Assembly (NCBI RefSeq): GCF_000743355.1 | Contig: NZ_JQEI01000042.1 | Location: 1 to 64,000, forward strand | DNA: 64,000 nucleotides | Reading direction: 5' to 3' | DNA from: Serratia sp. Ag1 | Lineage (GTDB): Bacteria > Pseudomonadota > Gammaproteobacteria > Enterobacterales > Enterobacteriaceae | Shown here: in pieces, positions 28,324-37,523 of the stretch | Position numbering within the stretch: the stretch's first letter is position 1 | Layout: each line of letters begins with the position of its first letter | Translations under genes and position numbers: made by a program | Notes under the pieces: generated by a model | What the model saw: the letters and a program-made list of their open reading frames with translations, nothing else | What the model was told of the DNA's origin: nothing | Databases searched by the model: none

Positions 28324-29715
28324 ATGAGCGTCTCAATCGCCCTGGCCGCACTGGCCGTTCTGATGCTGGCAGCCTATCGCGGCTACAGCGTGATTCTGTT
28401 TGCACCAATCGCCGCACTGGGGGCGGTATTATTAACCGACCCTGGCGCGGTCGCCCCGACCTTTACCGGGCTGTTTATGGAAAAGATGGTCGGCTTTATC
28501 AAACTCTATTTTCCGGTATTCCTGCTAGGAGCGGTGTTTGGCAAGTTGATTGAGCTTTCTGGTTTCTCGCGTTCGATTGTCGCGGCGGCAATTGGCATCC
28601 TGGGGCGTCGCCATGCCATTCCGGTAATCGTCCTGGTTTGTGCGCTGCTGACCTACGGCGGGGTTTCTCTGTTCGTGGTGGTGTTTGCGGTGTATCCGTT
28701 TGCTGCCGAACTGTTTCGCCAGAGCGGTATTCCAAAACGCCTGATCCCGGCTACCGTGGCGCTGGGGGCTTTTTCTTTCACCATGGATGCGTTACCCGGC
28801 ACTCCGCAGATCCAGAACATCATTCCCACCAGCTTTTTTGGCACCACCGCCTGGGCGGCCCCTTGGCTGGGGCTGATTGGTTCGCTGTTTATTGTGATTG
28901 TCGGCCTGGCCTACCTTGAGCGCCAGCGCCACAAGGCGCAGTTGCGCGGTGAAGGTTATGGCACTGCGCTGCTCAATGAACCGGAAACGGCAGAAGACAT
29001 CAATCTGCCCAATCCGTGGATTGCCATTATGCCGCTGATCCTGGTTGGGTTGCTGAACCTCGGTTTCACACGCTGGATCCCACATTGGTATGGCCCCAGC
29101 CATGAACTGTTGCTGGCTGGCCTGGCCAAACCGATCACCGTTGAAGTGAGCAAACTGACCGCCATCTGGGCGGTGCAGGCAGCGTTGTTGAGCGGCATCG
29201 TGGTGGTGTTACTGTTTGGCTGGCGCAATATCCGTGGTCGCTTGGCAGAAGGCAGTAAAAACGCCGTCGGGGGAGCAATGCTGGCAGCGATGAATACTGC
29301 GTCGGAATACGGTTTTGGCGCGGTGATCGCGGCTTTGCCTGGGTTTCTGGTGCTCTCCAAAGCGCTGGCGACCATCCCCGATCCACTGCTGAACGAAGCG
29401 ATCAGCGTGACGCTGCTGGCCGGTATTACCGGTTCAGCTTCCGGTGGCATGAGTATTGCGCTGGCGGCGATGTCGGATTCCTTCATTGCCGCTGCCCATG
29501 CGGCGGATATTCCACTGGAAGTGCTGCACCGCGTGGCTTCCATGGCCAGCGGCGGCATGGACACTCTGCCGCACAACGGGGCGGTAATCACCCTGTTGGC
29601 GATTACCGGCTTGAGCCATCGGCAAGCCTATGGCGGTATTTTTGCCATCACATTGATCAAGAGCGCAGCGGTGCTGTTTGTTATCGGGGTGTTCTACCTG
29701 ACCGGCATTGTATAA
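28324..29715 (+). CDS. GntP-family permease, probable 3-hydroxybutyrate/acetoacetate transporter
   Basis: A 463-residue inner-membrane permease with about 12-14 hydrophobic segments and the GntP-family features YGGVSLFVVVFAVYP and LPHNGAVITLLAITGLSH. The family transports gluconate and other organic acids by H+ symport. Placement between the thiolase and 3-hydroxybutyrate dehydrogenase genes suggests uptake of 3-hydroxybutyrate or acetoacetate. E. coli uses an unrelated permease, AtoE, at the equivalent place. The start at 28324 has a GAGGAG site; a TTG immediately before it is the less likely start. Confidence 0.87.
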   Translation: MSVSIALAALAVLMLAAYRGYSVILFAPIAALGAVLLTDPGAVAPTFTGLFMEKMVGFIKLYFPVFLLGAVFGKLIELSGFSRSIVAAAIGILGRRHAIPVIVLVCALLTYGGVSLFVVVFAVYPFAAELFRQSGIPKRLIPATVALGAFSFTMDALPGTPQIQNIIPTSFFGTTAWAAPWLGLIGSLFIVIVGLAYLERQRHKAQLRGEGYGTALLNEPETAEDINLPNPWIAIMPLILVGLLNLGFTRWIPHWYGPSHELLLAGLAKPITVEVSKLTAIWAVQAALLSGIVVVLLFGWRNIRGRLAEGSKNAVGGAMLAAMNTASEYGFGAVIAALPGFLVLSKALATIPDPLLNEAISVTLLAGITGSASGGMSIALAAMSDSFIAAAHAADIPLEVLHRVASMASGGMDTLPHNGAVITLLAITGLSHRQAYGGIFAITLIKSAAVLFVIGVFYLTGIV

Positions 29716-29727
29716 AGGAGCATTAAC

Positions 29728-30498
29728 ATGAAATTACAGGGCAAAACGGCACTGATCACCGGTTCAACCAGCGGGATCGGCCTGGGTTTAGCCTCCGCGC
29801 TGGCAGCGGCAGGGGCACAGGTGATCCTTAACGGTTTCGGCGAGGTCGAACGAGCAAAGGATCACATCGCCAGCCTGGGCAAAGCGCCCGGTTACCATGC
29901 GGCGGATCTCAGCGATCCGCAGCAGATCGGCGACATGATGGAGTATGTCAACCGCGAGTTTGGCGGTGCCGATATTCTGATCAACAACGCCGGGATCCAG
30001 CACGTGGCCAAGGTAGAGGCGTTCCCGCTGGAAAAATGGGACGCGATCCTCGCGATCAATCTTTCCTCGGTGTTCCATACCAGCCGCCTGGCCTTGCCCG
30101 GCATGCGCGAGCGTGGTTGGGGGCGCATCATCAACGTGGCATCGGTACATGGGTTGGTGGCTTCCAAAGAGAAATCAGCCTATGTGGCAGCCAAACACGG
30201 TGTGATTGGCTTAACCAAAACCCTGGCGCTGGAAACCGCGCGCACCGCAATCACCTGTAATGCCATCTGCCCAGGCTGGGTGTTGACCCCCTTGGTGCAG
30301 CAGCAGATCGATCAGCGTATCGCCGCAGGGATCGATCCACAGCAGGCGCGTGATGACCTGTTGGCGGAGAAACAGCCTTCGCAGGAATTTGTCACCCCGG
30401 AACAATTAGGGGAACTGGCACTGTTCCTGTGCAGTGATGCCGCTCTGCAGGTGCGCGGTGCTGCGTGGAATATGGATGGGGGTTGGCTGGCCCAGTGA
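29728..30498 (+). CDS. 3-hydroxybutyrate dehydrogenase (SDR)
   Basis: A 256-residue short-chain dehydrogenase. The NAD-binding TGSTSGIG is at 11-18, NNAG at 87-90, and the catalytic Ser139, Tyr152 and Lys156 are in place (SAYVAAKHG). Family traits of D-3-hydroxybutyrate dehydrogenase include NAICPGWVLTPLVQQQI and the C-terminal GAAWNMDGGW. It oxidises 3-hydroxybutyrate to acetoacetate, feeding the CoA-transferase and thiolase of the same operon. Last gene; a GC-rich hairpin follows. Confidence 0.9.
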   Translation: MKLQGKTALITGSTSGIGLGLASALAAAGAQVILNGFGEVERAKDHIASLGKAPGYHAADLSDPQQIGDMMEYVNREFGGADILINNAGIQHVAKVEAFPLEKWDAILAINLSSVFHTSRLALPGMRERGWGRIINVASVHGLVASKEKSAYVAAKHGVIGLTKTLALETARTAITCNAICPGWVLTPLVQQQIDQRIAAGIDPQQARDDLLAEKQPSQEFVTPEQLGELALFLCSDAALQVRGAAWNMDGGWLAQ

Positions 30499-30515
30499 TG
30501 AGGTGGTGCATATCA

Positions 30516-30540
30516 GGCCCAGATTTGGTATTTCTGGGCC
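30516..30540. terminator. Hairpin after the 3-hydroxybutyrate operon
   Basis: GGCCCAG/CTGGGCC pair around an 11-base loop 17 bp after the last stop codon. The downstream sequence lacks a T-tract, so termination is likely but not certain. Confidence 0.45.
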
Positions 30541-30634
30541 GATAAAAGCAAAAAGTTCCCTTGGCAGCACACTTAGCTACAAAAAAATGTGATATTTGCT
30601 CCAGTAATGTTTCACTCTTGGGTGGAAGTGCACA

Positions 30635-30640
30635 TATAAT
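30635..30640 (+). promoter_or_regulatory. Candidate -10 element of ldtB
   Basis: A perfect TATAAT lies 132 bp upstream of the ldtB start with TTCACT 18 bp before it as a weak -35. The ERIC-related repeat at 30666-30726 would then lie in the mRNA leader. Confidence 0.45.
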
Positions 30641-30665
30641 GCGCATCCGGTCACACTTGGCCGGC

Positions 30666-30726
30666 TATACCCAGCGCCCTTCAAGCCGCAGCCAATAACC
30701 AAGCAACTTGAAGTATGACGGGTATA
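30666..30726 (+). repeat. ERIC-related element upstream of ldtB
   Basis: The left end TATACCCAGCGCCCTTCAAG is the variant end also seen near 49249, and the right end CAACTTGAAGTATGACGGG-TATA is the standard ERIC terminus. The centre is missing. Confidence 0.7.
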
Positions 30727-30771
30727 AAAACATATTAATCCTAGCCAGTGCGGCACCACTCCAATACAAAG

Positions 30772-31692
30772 ATGAAAATGAGCATTCGTAAATTATTAAC
30801 ACTGTTTACGGCACTGGCTGCATTTAGCCAGGCTGCCCTCGCCGTTGTATACCCTTTACCTGCCAAAAATAGTCGTCTGATTGGCGAAAATATCCAGATT
30901 ACCATTCCAGCAGACAGCACACTGCCTCTGGAAAGCTTTGCGGCTCAATACCAGATGGGGTTGAGCAATATGATGGAAGCCAACCCGGGTGTGGATCCGT
31001 ACCTGCCGTTACCGGGCAGCACGCTGACTATTCCACATCAACTGATCCTGCCGGATACTCCGCGCGAAGGCATCATTGTCAACAGCGCTGAAATGCGTCT
31101 GTACTATTACCCGAAAGGCAGTAACACCGTCGTCGTGCTGCCCATTGGTATTGGCCAATTGGGCAAAGATACTCCGTCTAACTGGGTAACCAGCGTACAA
31201 CGCAAGAAAGATGGCCCAACCTGGACGCCGACCGCCAAAATGCGTGAAGAATATGCGGCAGAAGGTGAAATTATACCTGCAGTTTACCCAGCAGGGCCGG
31301 ATAACCCAATGGGCTTGTATGCATTATACGTGGGCCGCCTGTATGCCATTCACGGTACCAATGCCAACTTCGGTATCGGCCTGCGCGTGAGCCATGGCTG
31401 TGTGCGTCTGCGCGCTGACGACATCAAGTACCTGTTCGACAGCGTGCCAGTTGGTACCCGTGTGCAGTTTATCAACGAGCCGGTGAAAGCCACCGTTGAG
31501 CCAGACGGTTCCCGTTACCTGGAAGTGCATAACCCACTGTCGGCTAACGAAGAAGAGCTGAAGTCGAAAGAGCCAGTGCCGATCATTTTCTCTGAGGCCG
31601 TTGGTAAAACGCTGATGGACCCGAGCGTTGATCAGAATGAAGTGAAATCAGCGGTTGATGCGCGTTTGGGCTTCCCAGTCCGCGTCGGCTGA
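30772..31692 (+). CDS. ldtB: L,D-transpeptidase LdtB (YbiS type)
   Basis: A 306-residue periplasmic protein with a signal peptide (cleavage near ALAVV, residue 24), a LysM-like segment (about 40-90) and a YkuD catalytic domain. The active site is His208/Cys210 in VSHGCVRLR. It aligns from memory with E. coli YbiS through [24 protein letters not shown] and [17 protein letters not shown]. These enzymes attach Braun lipoprotein to peptidoglycan. The start is placed at the ATG at 30772; an upstream in-frame ATG at 30748 would extend the signal peptide unnaturally. Confidence 0.88.
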   Translation: MKMSIRKLLTLFTALAAFSQAALAVVYPLPAKNSRLIGENIQITIPADSTLPLESFAAQYQMGLSNMMEANPGVDPYLPLPGSTLTIPHQLILPDTPREGIIVNSAEMRLYYYPKGSNTVVVLPIGIGQLGKDTPSNWVTSVQRKKDGPTWTPTAKMREEYAAEGEIIPAVYPAGPDNPMGLYALYVGRLYAIHGTNANFGIGLRVSHGCVRLRADDIKYLFDSVPVGTRVQFINEPVKATVEPDGSRYLEVHNPLSANEEELKSKEPVPIIFSEAVGKTLMDPSVDQNEVKSAVDARLGFPVRVG

Positions 31693-31710
31693 TGGTTTTG
31701 ATCGATTAAA

Positions 31711-31726
31711 AGCGCCTACGGGCGCT
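31711..31726 (+). terminator. Hairpin after ldtB
   Basis: AGCGCC-TACG-GGCGCT follows the ldtB stop by 18 bp, then TTGAGTTTGA. A near-duplicate of this stem with a better T-tract lies on the far side of the inserted MITE-like element. Confidence 0.5.
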
Positions 31727-31735
31727 TGAGTTTGA

Positions 31736-31850
31736 TGACAAAGTAGTCTTTTAAACCGAGATACTCGGGCCTAGCGCACCGAGGGGCGCTCCGGCGGCTT
31801 ACGCCGCTACGACCCCTTCGGCACGCTCTCCCTAATATCTAACTTTGTCA
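31736..31850. mobile_element. 115-bp MITE-like element
   Basis: Perfect 9-bp terminal inverted repeats TGACAAAGT (31736-31744) and ACTTTGTCA (31842-31850) bound a GC-rich, strongly folding interior: CCGAG/CTCGG at 31756-31768, then an outer CCGAGGGG/CCCCTTCGG stem enclosing GGCGGC-TTAC-GCCGC. There is no coding capacity. It separates two copies of a GCGCC hairpin between ldtB and mngR. No target duplication is obvious. Small non-autonomous elements of this form are moved by transposases supplied elsewhere; the source family is not recognised. Confidence 0.6.
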
Positions 31851-31858
31851 GCCGTCTG

Positions 31859-31878
31859 AAGCGCCTGCGGGCGCTTTT
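31859..31878 (+). terminator. Rho-independent terminator between ldtB and mngR
   Basis: AAGCGCC-TGC-GGGCGCTT is followed by TTT, giving a classic GC stem and T-tract on the plus strand. It lies in the gap between the convergent ldtB and mngR genes. Confidence 0.75.
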
Positions 31879-31899
31879 TACGGCAGTTAACGCCAGGGT

Positions 31900-32616
31900 T
31901 CAGCGTCCGCGTTTTGCCACCAGCGTAAACTTGTAGTCTTCGCTTTTAAAGAAATTACGGCTGAACTCAAATACCGTGCCATCGCTCAAAAAGCCGGTAG
32001 AGACTTTCTCCAAAATCGGTTTTTGCGGGTCAATCCCTAATGCGTTCACCGCATCTTCAGAGGGCATCACCGGAATGATCTCCTGCTCGCTACGGTCGAT
32101 CACCAGCTTTTTTACCTGCTCAATATAGTGGTATTTGGATTTCTGCATCACTTCGTAGCTGAGATCGGGGAACAGTGCCAGCGGCATCCAGGTTTCTTCG
32201 AGCGTCACCGGCTTCTGCTTGATGTAACGCACCCGCTTCACGTAATACACCTTATCGTCAGTGGTCAGACGCAGTGCTTCGGCGATCGCCGGGCTGGCTT
32301 TGGCGACCTGAAAGATCAGCACATCGCTGTGGGTTTCCACATTACGATCCGCCAGTTTTTCATAAAAACTGGTCAACTGATAAATGTCGTAATTCACCCG
32401 CTCTTCTTTCACATACCAGCCACTGCCCTGCAGGCTTTCGATCACCCGTTCTTCGGTCAGCAACTTGAGTGCCTGACGTACCGTGACCCGGCTGACCCCA
32501 TACTGCTCGCACAATAGCGCTTCTGTTGGCAGCGCATCACCCGGCTTCAGATCCCCATTAGCAACCTGTTGGCGCAGAATATCCGCAATCTGGCGGTAAA
32601 TAGGCTTCTTGCTCAA
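31900..32616 (-). CDS. mngR: GntR/HutC-family repressor MngR
   Basis: A 238-residue regulator with a GntR winged helix (residues 5-70, GDALPTEALLCEQYGVSRVTVRQALKLL) and a UbiC/UTRA effector domain (about 90-230). It resembles E. coli MngR (FarR), which represses mngAB and is released by 2-O-alpha-mannosyl-D-glycerate. Gene order mngR, then divergent mngA-mngB, is as in E. coli. Confidence 0.88.
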   Translation of the reverse strand: MSKKPIYRQIADILRQQVANGDLKPGDALPTEALLCEQYGVSRVTVRQALKLLTEERVIESLQGSGWYVKEERVNYDIYQLTSFYEKLADRNVETHSDVLIFQVAKASPAIAEALRLTTDDKVYYVKRVRYIKQKPVTLEETWMPLALFPDLSYEVMQKSKYHYIEQVKKLVIDRSEQEIIPVMPSEDAVNALGIDPQKPILEKVSTGFLSDGTVFEFSRNFFKSEDYKFTLVAKRGR

Positions 32617-32767
32617 TCTGTTGGCATCCCGTAACTCGTATGGCGTTCTGCCTGCATTCTAGCCTTCACACCGTGATAAACAAACCAGTATGCCTATCTT
32701 TCGTTGAGTCATGGCATTCTTGTAATTAAAATGAATTAATACAAATTAAATACAAAAATAACTGTTA

Positions 32768-32810
32768 ATTGAAATTGATCACAAAATGGTATGGTTTAGC
32801 TTGTTATGAT
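32768..32810 (+). promoter_or_regulatory. mngA promoter with CRP-like site
   Basis: ATTGA-AATTGA-TCACA (32768-32783) fits the CRP pattern TGTGA-N6-TCACA with the right arm perfect and three of five left bases. A TATGAT -10 lies at 32805-32810. With a start near 32817 the CRP centre would be at about -41.5, the class II position. The adjacent ATACAAATTAAATACAAA direct repeat upstream is a candidate for MngR binding. Confidence 0.5.
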
Positions 32811-32875
32811 CGCCGCCTGTCTGGTGATGGAGCCGTGTTGGCTTCACCGCGAAAGTAGTTAAACCGAGGATAGCG

Positions 32876-34801
32876 ATGAACCTAAGCAGCCTGACCCACC
32901 CCAGCCTGATCAACCTGCAAACGGAGTTTACGGGGCGCGATCAGGCCATTCATCTGCTGACAGAACAACTGGCCGCGCAAGGCAAATTACACGACAAACA
33001 GGCTTTTCTGCAGGCGGTATTCGCCCGTGAAGCACAGGGCCCAACCGCGTTGGGAGAAGGGCTGGCGGTACCGCACGGTAAAAGTGATGCCGTCAAAGAG
33101 GCGGCGTTTGCCGTTGCCACGCTGAAAACCCCAGTGGAATGGGAAGGCATCGATGGCCCGGAAAGCGTCAACCTGATTTTCTTGCTGGCGATCCCGCAAG
33201 ATCAGGCCGGTTCCACCCATATGCAGCTGCTCACTACGCTGACGACCGCGCTGGTGGATGACGATATTCGCGCAGCGGTATTGCAGGCCACTACGGCGGA
33301 GCAGTTGCTGGCTCTGTTGTCGCAGGGGGTTGTAGAGCCTGAACCGCTGCAACAGGAGGCGACTCGGCCAACGATCGTTTGCGTGACCGCCTGCCCGGCG
33401 GGCATTGCCCACACTTACATGGCAGCGGAATATCTGGAAAAGGCCGGGCGCAAGCTTGGGATTAACGTTTATGTCGAAAAGCAGGGAGCCAACGGTATCG
33501 AAGGCCGCCTGACGGCAGAACAACTGAATCAGGCCACCGCCTGCGTGTTTGCCGCTGAAGTAGCGATCAAAGAAGTGGAGCGTTTTAACGGCATTCCACG
33601 CGTTGCCACACCGGTAGCGGAACCGATCAAACACGCTGAGCGTATTCTCAACCAAGCGCTGGAAGCGGGTAAATCCGGCAACGCTGCAGAACGTATTAAG
33701 CGGCAAGATGAACCCGCGCAGAAAATCAGCGTGAAAACTGAACTCAAGCAGGCGCTACTGAGCGGCATCTCTTTTGCCGTGCCGCTGATTGTCGCCGGGG
33801 GCACGGTGCTGGCGGTAGCGGTCTTGCTGGCGCAGATCCTCGGGCTGCAACATCTGTTCGATCAGGAGAACTCCTGGCTGTGGATGTATCGCAAACTGGG
33901 TGGTGGCATGCTCGGCACCCTGATGGTGCCGGTGCTGGCCGCTTACACCGCCTATTCACTGGCCGATAAACCGGCGTTAGGCCCCGGCTTTGCCGCCGGG
34001 CTGGCGGCGAACATGATTGGCTCCGGTTTTCTCGGCGGCGTAGTCGGTGGTTTGATCGCCGGTTACCTGATGCGTTGGGTAAAAAACCATGTCCGCCTCA
34101 GCCCCAATTTCAACGGCTTTCTGACGTTTTACCTGTCCCCGGTCATTGGCACTTTAGTAGCAGGTAGCCTGATGCTGTTTGTGATTGGCCAGCCGGTGGC
34201 CTGGCTGAACAACGGCCTCACCCACTGGCTCAACGGCCTATCCGGCACCAATGCGCTGGTGCTGGGGGCGATCCTCGGTTTTATGTGCTCGTTCGATCTC
34301 GGTGGCCCGGTGAATAAGGCGGCTTACGCCTTCTGCTTAGGGGCGATGGCTAACGGGGTGTTTGGCCCTTATGCGATCTTCGGCGCAGTCAAAATGGTGT
34401 CTGCTTTCACGGTGACCGCTTCTACGCTGTTAGCACCGCGTCTGTTCCAGCAGTTTGAAATTGAGACCGGTAAATCGACCTGGCTCTTGGGCCTGGCGGG
34501 CATTACCGAAGGGGCGATCCCGATGGCAATTGAAGATCCGCTGCGGGTGATCGGCTCCTTCCTGGTGGGATCGGTGGTAACGGGCGCTATCGTTGGGGGA
34601 ATGGGGATCGGCCTGTCGACACCGGGCGCGGGGATCTTCTCGCTGTTCCTGCTGCATGACAACGGCCTGGGCGGGCTACTGTCGGCGGCTATCTGGCTGG
34701 GCGCAGCGCTGATTGGCACGGTGATCTCTACGCTGGTGCTGATCATCTGGCGGCGTCAGGCAACCAAGCAGGGCAAATACACTGTTGTTCAAGCTGATTG
34801 A
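32876..34801 (+). CDS. mngA: PTS 2-O-alpha-mannosyl-D-glycerate permease, EIIABC
   Basis: A 641-residue fructose-family PTS permease with three fused parts: EIIA (about 1-150, phosphohistidine His67 in LAVPHGK), EIIB (about 165-265, Cys173 in VTACPAGIAHTYMAAEYL) and EIIC (about 290-630, many hydrophobic segments). In E. coli MngA imports mannosylglycerate as the 6-phospho form for MngB. The adjacent MngR and MngB homologues support this substrate over fructose. Confidence 0.9.
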   Translation: MNLSSLTHPSLINLQTEFTGRDQAIHLLTEQLAAQGKLHDKQAFLQAVFAREAQGPTALGEGLAVPHGKSDAVKEAAFAVATLKTPVEWEGIDGPESVNLIFLLAIPQDQAGSTHMQLLTTLTTALVDDDIRAAVLQATTAEQLLALLSQGVVEPEPLQQEATRPTIVCVTACPAGIAHTYMAAEYLEKAGRKLGINVYVEKQGANGIEGRLTAEQLNQATACVFAAEVAIKEVERFNGIPRVATPVAEPIKHAERILNQALEAGKSGNAAERIKRQDEPAQKISVKTELKQALLSGISFAVPLIVAGGTVLAVAVLLAQILGLQHLFDQENSWLWMYRKLGGGMLGTLMVPVLAAYTAYSLADKPALGPGFAAGLAANMIGSGFLGGVVGGLIAGYLMRWVKNHVRLSPNFNGFLTFYLSPVIGTLVAGSLMLFVIGQPVAWLNNGLTHWLNGLSGTNALVLGAILGFMCSFDLGGPVNKAAYAFCLGAMANGVFGPYAIFGAVKMVSAFTVTASTLLAPRLFQQFEIETGKSTWLLGLAGITEGAIPMAIEDPLRVIGSFLVGSVVTGAIVGGMGIGLSTPGAGIFSLFLLHDNGLGGLLSAAIWLGAALIGTVISTLVLIIWRRQATKQGKYTVVQAD

Positions 34802-34807
34802 TTTTTG

Positions 34808-34825
34808 GCGCGGCGAAAGCCGCGC
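34808..34825 (+). other. GC hairpin between mngA and mngB
   Basis: GCGCGGC-GAAA-GCCGCGC is a 7-bp stem with a GNRA tetraloop and no T-tract. It probably stabilises the upstream message or modulates mngB level rather than ending transcription. Confidence 0.55.
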
Positions 34826-34843
34826 ACTATTTAGGAATTGAAG

Positions 34844-37480
34844 ATGAAAGCAGTATCACGGGTTCATATTACCCCGCATATGCATTGGGATCGTGAGTGG
34901 TATTTTACCACCGAGGAGTCACGCATCCTGCTGATTAACAATATGGAAGAGATCCTGACCCGGTTGGAAACCGATGCCGAATACCGGTTCTATGTGCTGG
35001 ATGGGCAAACCGCCGTGCTGGAAGACTATTTTGCTATCAAACCAGAAAATACCGAACGGGTTAAAGCGCTGGTGCAGGCAGGCAAGCTGATTATCGGCCC
35101 GTGGTATAGCCAGACCGATACCATGGTGGTCTCCGGTGAATCCATCGTGCGTAACCTGATGTACGGCATGCGCGATTGCCTGAGTTTTGGCGAACCGATG
35201 AAAATTGGTTACTTGCCGGATTCTTTCAGCATGTCCTCGCAGCTACCGCACATTTTCAACGGCTTTGGCATTACGCGCGCCATGTTCTGGCGCGGTTGTT
35301 CCGAGCGCCACGGTACCGACAAAACCGAGTTCCTGTGGCAGAGCAACGACGGCAGTGAAGTGGCAGCGCAGGTGCTGCCATTGGGCTACGCCATCGGCAA
35401 ATATCTACCGGAAGATGAGGCCGGATTGCGCAAACGGTTGGACAGCTACTTCAAGGTGCTGGAAAACGCCTCGGTCACCCAAGACATCCTGCTGCCCAAC
35501 GGCCACGATCAGATGCCGTTGCAACAGAATATCTTCGCGGTGATGGCAAAACTGCGCGAAATCTACCCGCAACGTGAATTTGTCATGAGCCGTTTTGAAC
35601 AGGTGTTCGAACGCATCGAAGCCAACCGGGAACGCCTGGCGACGCTGAAAGGTGAATTCAACGATGGCAAGTACATGCGCGTGCATCGCACCATCTCCTC
35701 CACCCGTATGGACATCAAAATCGCCCATGCGCAGATCGAAAACAAGATTGTCAATGTCCTCGAACCGCTGGCGGCGATCGCCTGGTCGCTGGGCTTTGAG
35801 TATCACCACGGCCTGTTGGAGAAAATGTGGAAAGAGATCCTGAAAAACCACGCGCACGACAGCATCGGCTGTTGCTGTAGTGACAAGGTGCATCAGGAGA
35901 TTATGACGCGCTTCATTCTGGCGGATGATATGGCCGAGAATCTGGTGCGTTTCTACATGCGCAAGATTGTCGACAACATGCCGGTGCAGCACGCTGATGC
36001 AGACAAACTGACCTTCTTCAATCTGTTGCCTTACGCCCGTGAAGAAGTGATCAACACCACAATCCGTATTCGTGCCCAGCAGTTCTCGCTGGTGGACGAT
36101 CAAGGTCAACCGGTGGAATACTTTATCCGCGCAGCACGGGAGATCGATCCCGGTTTGGTGGATCGCCAAATCGTCCATTACGGTAACTACGATCCGTTTA
36201 TGGAATACGATATTCAGCTACAACAGCCGTTACCGGCGATGGGCTATTGCACGCTGCATATCCATGCCAATCAGGCTGGGGCTGTGCAGCAACCCACTGA
36301 GCAACCGGCAGATCTGCTGGAAAACCGCTATTACCGCATCAGCCTGAATGCTAACGGCACGCTGGATATTGCAGATAAACAGACCGGTTGCCGTTATCAG
36401 CAGGTGCTGCAACTGGAAGATGGCTCGGACGATGGCGACGAATATGACTATTCCCCTTCGCGCGAGGAATGGCTGATCTATTCAACGCAGAGCGCCGTGG
36501 CCACTGCCGTTAAGCACGAAGCCTGGCAGAGCACTGCCACCCTGGCCCTGCGTATGGTGCTGCCTGCTAACCTGCAACAGCGTGCCGCGCGCCAAACCGA
36601 TGGTTATCTGGATGTGCAGTGCCAGATCACGCTGGCGCTCGACAGCCGCCGCATCGACATTGAAATGCAGTTGGATAATCAGGCCGACGATCACCGCGTG
36701 CGCGTGCTGATCCCGACGCCATTTGCCAGCAAAACCGTGCTGGCGGATAACCAGTTTGGCAGCATTACCCGCCCGGTGGACGATCCGGCGATGGCGTACT
36801 GGCAACAAGAAGGCTGGAAGGAAGCACCAATCCCGGTGTGGCAACTGATGAACTTTGCTGCGCTGCATGACGATCGCTACGGCTTGGCGCTGTTCACCGA
36901 AGGGCTGCGTGAGTTTGAGATTATCGGTGAACGCCGCGATACCTTTGCGCTGACGCTGTTCCGCTCGGTGGGCGTGCTGGGTAAAGAAGAACTGCTGCTG
37001 CGGCCAGGCCGCCCTTCCGGCATCAAACTGCCGACGCCGGATTCGCAAATGCGCGGCAAACTGCACTGCCGCTTCAGCCTGTTCAGCTTTGCGGGCGATC
37101 CACATCAGGCCGGCGTGATGCAGCAAGCGCGGGCCTACGTTACCCCAGTGCGTTGCTACAACAAGATCCCGTTCGACGCGATGAAGCTGAACCTGGCAGC
37201 ATTCCGCACCCCGCAGCGTTTCAGCCTGCTGTCGATGGCGGAATCAGGCCCGGTGCTCAGCGTGTTGAAAAAAGCCGAGGATGCCGATGCGTTGATTATC
37301 CGCGTCTACAATCCTTCAGAACAGGTGACCATTGGCGGGCAGTTGACGTTGGCAAAACCACCGCAGGAATGGCTGGAAACCGCTATGGATGAACGGCCAC
37401 TGGCGCAGCAGAGCGCGGCAAGTGGGGATTTTGGCCCGCTTGCGCCATGCCAGTCGCGCACCTTTCGGTTTATGCGCTAG
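34844..37480 (+). CDS. mngB: Alpha-mannosidase MngB (GH38)
   Basis: An 878-residue cytoplasmic GH38 enzyme that splits 6-phospho-mannosylglycerate into mannose-6P and glycerate. Metal-binding and active-site motifs are [12 protein letters not shown] at residues 8-19, [17 protein letters not shown] with the nucleophile Asp, and [10 protein letters not shown]. The start is the ATG at 34844 with AGGA 8 bases upstream; a TTG two codons earlier is in frame. Length matches E. coli MngB (877). Second gene of the operon with mngA, after a 42-bp gap. Confidence 0.9.
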   Translation: MKAVSRVHITPHMHWDREWYFTTEESRILLINNMEEILTRLETDAEYRFYVLDGQTAVLEDYFAIKPENTERVKALVQAGKLIIGPWYSQTDTMVVSGESIVRNLMYGMRDCLSFGEPMKIGYLPDSFSMSSQLPHIFNGFGITRAMFWRGCSERHGTDKTEFLWQSNDGSEVAAQVLPLGYAIGKYLPEDEAGLRKRLDSYFKVLENASVTQDILLPNGHDQMPLQQNIFAVMAKLREIYPQREFVMSRFEQVFERIEANRERLATLKGEFNDGKYMRVHRTISSTRMDIKIAHAQIENKIVNVLEPLAAIAWSLGFEYHHGLLEKMWKEILKNHAHDSIGCCCSDKVHQEIMTRFILADDMAENLVRFYMRKIVDNMPVQHADADKLTFFNLLPYAREEVINTTIRIRAQQFSLVDDQGQPVEYFIRAAREIDPGLVDRQIVHYGNYDPFMEYDIQLQQPLPAMGYCTLHIHANQAGAVQQPTEQPADLLENRYYRISLNANGTLDIADKQTGCRYQQVLQLEDGSDDGDEYDYSPSREEWLIYSTQSAVATAVKHEAWQSTATLALRMVLPANLQQRAARQTDGYLDVQCQITLALDSRRIDIEMQLDNQADDHRVRVLIPTPFASKTVLADNQFGSITRPVDDPAMAYWQQEGWKEAPIPVWQLMNFAALHDDRYGLALFTEGLREFEIIGERRDTFALTLFRSVGVLGKEELLLRPGRPSGIKLPTPDSQMRGKLHCRFSLFSFAGDPHQAGVMQQARAYVTPVRCYNKIPFDAMKLNLAAFRTPQRFSLLSMAESGPVLSVLKKAEDADALIIRVYNPSEQVTIGGQLTLAKPPQEWLETAMDERPLAQQSAASGDFGPLAPCQSRTFRFMR

Positions 37481-37490
37481 CAGGCAGAAC

Positions 37491-37516
37491 CAGAGGCGTG
37501 GTAAATCACGCCTCTG
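37491..37516. terminator. Bidirectional hairpin between mngB and the deacetylase gene
   Basis: CAGAGGCGTG/CACGCCTCTG form a perfect 10-bp stem around a 6-base loop in the 43-bp gap of two convergent genes. Confidence 0.7.
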
Positions 37517-37523
37517 CAGAAAA

